From: Gracilaria domingensis
Taxonomy: Eukaryota > Rhodophyta > Florideophyceae > Gracilariales > Gracilariaceae
NCBI GenBank assembly: GCA_022539475.1
Contig: VCMS01000005.1
Coordinates: 525,225-589,224 of the forward strand
Reading direction: 5' to 3'
DNA length: 64,000 bases
Positions 61,650 to 64,000 of the stretch are shown in pieces. Position 1 is the stretch's first letter, and every line of letters starts with the position of its first letter. A model generated the notes under the pieces. It was not told the DNA's origin. It did no database searches and was given only the letters and a program-made list of their open reading frames with translations. The position numbers and the translations under genes are program-made.

Positions 61650-64000
61650 TCACCTTCTTGAGGGTTCGTCTGTGATGAAAGTTAAAGCCACATCTCGTCC
61701 AACTTCTTGAATACCGCTAACTTTTTTCTTGTGGGTTACACCGTACCACATATCACCAGCATTGACAAACTCTGGTCTGAAAGTGGTCGTGATGAACTGG
61801 GTTCCGCTGTTAGCTTGTTTTCTTATAAGGTTTGCCACTGCCTGTCTGTGCGTCGCATCCAAGTTCGCATCGATTTCATCGAAAAGATAAAACGGGGCAG
61901 GATCCAGTCGTTGAATCGCGAAGATCAAGGCCAATGCAACAATCGACTTCTGACCTCCGCTCAGCTGCTGCAGCAAGTAGGCTTGACCTGTGCTGCTGAA
62001 AGCAACTTTCATTGCCACTCCGGTGTATTGGATACGGGACACTCCCTCCCCTCCAGGTTGCAGTTGGTTTCTTGATTGATCACTGGACTTCAGCATCACA
62101 AGAGAAGCCCGTCCGCCAGGAACGAGTTCCTTGAAGACTTCGCTGAAGTATTTACTCACACCCTTGAAAGTTCTGAGGATGTCCTCATCTTTTCGCTGGT
62201 CTAAGGACTCGATAAGTTGTCGAATTGCGGCCGCGCCGGAGTCTAATTCCTCGCGTTGCTGTGACAACGCTTCTCTCCTTTCGGAGAAGCTAAGATATTG
62301 GTCCAAGGCCTTTTTGTTCACATGAGAATACTTCTGCAATCCTTCATTGGCTTTCTTGAGCTTCCTCATCAAACTCCCGATAGAAAGACCTCGGTACTTG
62401 TCGAAATCAGCGGGCAAAGAGCCAAGCTCCCGGATGTTCTTTTCTGCCTCTGTCTTCTTCTGAGTCTCAACTGCTCTTTGACTGTATCTCTGTTCAATTT
62501 GCTGTCGATCCTCTTCAATAGCCTTATTTATTCGGGCCTCTTCATCTCGGTTCTGATCTATCTGCGTCGTTTTCCGATTGTGTGCCTTTTTCTTCTCAGC
62601 GAGTGAAGTTTCTGCTTTCCGCAGTTCCACTTTGATACTGCGAAGGTCTTCCTCAACACTTTGCAATGCTTCTCGCTGCTGCTTCAAGTTTTCTTCCATC
62701 TTGCGTTGCAAATCATCTGCTTCACTCGAATCTAATGCATCACCTGCGACGGCCGCAATAGACTTCTTCAATTCGGCTTCCCGTTTCTCAAGGCTGTTCT
62801 CTAGCTCGGCGCGTAGTTCAAGAACCCGTCGTTCCACTGCCGCCTTTTCCTGGACCTTATCACTCTTTGTACTTCTGAGTGATTCCGTTTCACTCCTTAA
62901 TTCTGACATTTGAGTTTCTTCAGCTGGGGAGAGCCCTGAGATCATTGGTGATTGAAGTTCTCTCTCCAAGTCTTCAATAGCCTTATCCGTGTTTGTAATT
63001 TCATCTTCAGCATCTGTAATTTGCTTCTGTGCGTTAGAAATGCTGGTTCTGTCAACTTCCATGAACCTCTCGACGTCGTGGATTTCCTTATCTAGACGCC
63101 CGATTTTAATGCCTGCGTTGCGTTTAACAACATTGCGACGCTGAATTTCACCCATGATTTGATTCAAACTGCGGGTTACTTCTTCAAGAGCAGCGTTGAT
63201 TTCGCCTCTCTTCGGCTGCATGGCTCTCAAGTCTGAACCAGCCTCTCTTAGAAACCGAGCAGCATCTATGCGATTACGGCTTGTATCCACGTAACCACCA
63301 CGCATACCGCCACGACGATTGACTTGATCTCCGTCTAATGTGATACAATCCACGTTAAGATCCCGAGCCAAATCACTAGCAATTTGGATCGTTTTCGCCA
63401 CAAGAACTCTTCCAAAGACGTGTTTGGTAACAGGATGGAACATCGGATCGCAGCGAATCTTGCTCAGAAGAGGTACCGATTCTTCGGAGGGAGGCGGAGG
63501 TGGTCGAGAATCAGGTCTCATACGATTCAACGGAATGAAAGTCACTCGTCCAGCACGCTTATCTCTTAGAACTCTGACGAGTTTAGCAGCTGTTTCATCA
63601 TTGTTCACCACAACATGGGTTAGGGCACCACCTGCAGTGACATCCGCCGCTGTCGAATATCTTGAGTCGACATCGATAAGGTCAAGAAGAGGTCCGTACA
63701 CTTTATCTGGGCCAAAGTTTCTCGGGTCTTCTCTTGCCAGCCTGGCGATGAACTTGAGAGAATGATAAATAGAGGAGCCGATCACGGAGCGTTTGTTAGC
63801 CTCCAGCTTACTCATACCATCCTGAAGTTCCTTTATCTTGGCGGATATCTCTGACTCTTGACGCCATAAGTCTTGCCTTCTACGGAAGATGCGATCTCTA
63901 TCTGCATTCAGGCCCTGAAGCTCGGAATTAGCGACAGTAGAGCCTGACTGTAGTTCGTCCCGTTCCTTGCGTCTCTCTTCACACTTCTGTTCATTCTTGG
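61650..64000 (-). CDS. SMC3: cohesin subunit SMC3, C-terminal two thirds (5' end beyond window)
   Basis: An uninterrupted minus-strand frame of about 783 codons runs off the right edge, so the N-terminal ATPase half (about 400 residues) is missing. The visible part starts in coiled coil (NEQKCEERRKERDELQS), then the hinge (NFGPDKVYGPLLDLIDVD ... THVVVNNDETA). A long second coiled coil follows, and the C-terminal ATPase half: signature LSGGQKSIVALALIFAIQRL, Walker B FYLFDEIDANLD, and a final TTTFRPEFVNAGDMWYGVTH block typical of SMC3. SMC3 with SMC1 forms the cohesin ring. No intron is seen. Confidence 0.95.
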   Translation of the reverse strand, partial: KNEQKCEERRKERDELQSGSTVANSELQGLNADRDRIFRRRQDLWRQESEISAKIKELQDGMSKLEANKRSVIGSSIYHSLKFIARLAREDPRNFGPDKVYGPLLDLIDVDSRYSTAADVTAGGALTHVVVNNDETAAKLVRVLRDKRAGRVTFIPLNRMRPDSRPPPPPSEESVPLLSKIRCDPMFHPVTKHVFGRVLVAKTIQIASDLARDLNVDCITLDGDQVNRRGGMRGGYVDTSRNRIDAARFLREAGSDLRAMQPKRGEINAALEEVTRSLNQIMGEIQRRNVVKRNAGIKIGRLDKEIHDVERFMEVDRTSISNAQKQITDAEDEITNTDKAIEDLERELQSPMISGLSPAEETQMSELRSETESLRSTKSDKVQEKAAVERRVLELRAELENSLEKREAELKKSIAAVAGDALDSSEADDLQRKMEENLKQQREALQSVEEDLRSIKVELRKAETSLAEKKKAHNRKTTQIDQNRDEEARINKAIEEDRQQIEQRYSQRAVETQKKTEAEKNIRELGSLPADFDKYRGLSIGSLMRKLKKANEGLQKYSHVNKKALDQYLSFSERREALSQQREELDSGAAAIRQLIESLDQRKDEDILRTFKGVSKYFSEVFKELVPGGRASLVMLKSSDQSRNQLQPGGEGVSRIQYTGVAMKVAFSSTGQAYLLQQLSGGQKSIVALALIFAIQRLDPAPFYLFDEIDANLDATHRQAVANLIRKQANSGTQFITTTFRPEFVNAGDMWYGVTHKKKVSGIQEVGRDVALTFITDEPSRR

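Noticed and set aside
1-64000. CRISPR arrays, bacterial operons, Shine-Dalgarno sites
   Set aside because: No evenly spaced short repeats were seen, and the gene content is nuclear eukaryotic.

Overview
This is a nuclear window from a eukaryote with compact, mostly single-exon genes and a heavy load of mobile-element remains. Cytosolic ribosomal protein eS28, complex I 49-kDa subunit, MIA40, SMC3, Thg1, WRAP73 and a KDM5-type demethylase all show it is eukaryotic. Where introns occur they are usually short (89-103 nt; two of about 0.3 kb in the complex I gene), and donors often read GTACGT or GTAAGT. A secreted Hint (hedgehog-autoprocessing-type) protein, an organelle-type MutS and the compact layout fit a red alga best. 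That placement is inference.

Layout. 1-13 kb is accessory and decayed: a multi-frame gene joining a ParB-like domain to a 2-oxoglutarate/Fe(II) dioxygenase-like domain, a tail-to-tail pair of HAD phosphatase paralogues of which one is dead, an NAD(P)-binding protein, a fragment of ribulose-phosphate 3-epimerase, degenerate hairpin repeats, a coiled-coil frame and a Ty1/copia fossil. 13.1-17.3 kb is a tyrosine-recombinase (DIRS/Ngaro/PAT-type) retroelement fossil between 178-bp direct repeats. 17.9-20.7 kb is a decayed PIF/Harbinger transposon. 21.4-24.6 kb is MutS, followed by three LINE 3' ends.

27-35 kb is a block of host genes: complex I subunit, PIN4 parvulin, the Hint protein and Thg1. 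35.2-39.9 kb is a second, nearly intact PIF/Harbinger element with its own terminal inverted repeats; between its two genes lies a piece that resembles nucleoporin Nup88, so it looks like a gene-capturing transposon. It is followed by a 28-bp hairpin and an unusual gene that joins a Uma2-type nuclease fold to a six-unit charged helix repeat.

42-64 kb is the core gene region: cyclophilin, a KDM5-like demethylase, NT5C2-type 5'-nucleotidase, WRAP73, eS28, a kinase with C-terminal EF-hands, a secreted protein, MIA40, an ABCD-type half transporter and SMC3 (cut by the window edge). Many genes are paired head to head over 0.5-0.7 kb (complex I/PIN4, small ORF/KDM5, NT5C2/WRAP73, eS28/kinase), suggesting shared promoters. 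Mitochondrial functions recur (complex I, MIA40, MutS, possibly cyclophilin and the nucleotidase), but no operon-like logic is implied.

The best candidates for something undescribed are the ParB/dioxygenase gene, the Uma2 plus charged-helix gene, the kinase/EF-hand fusion, and the Harbinger element with an apparent Nup88 fragment. Three long, near-perfect hairpins in intergenic DNA are also unexplained.
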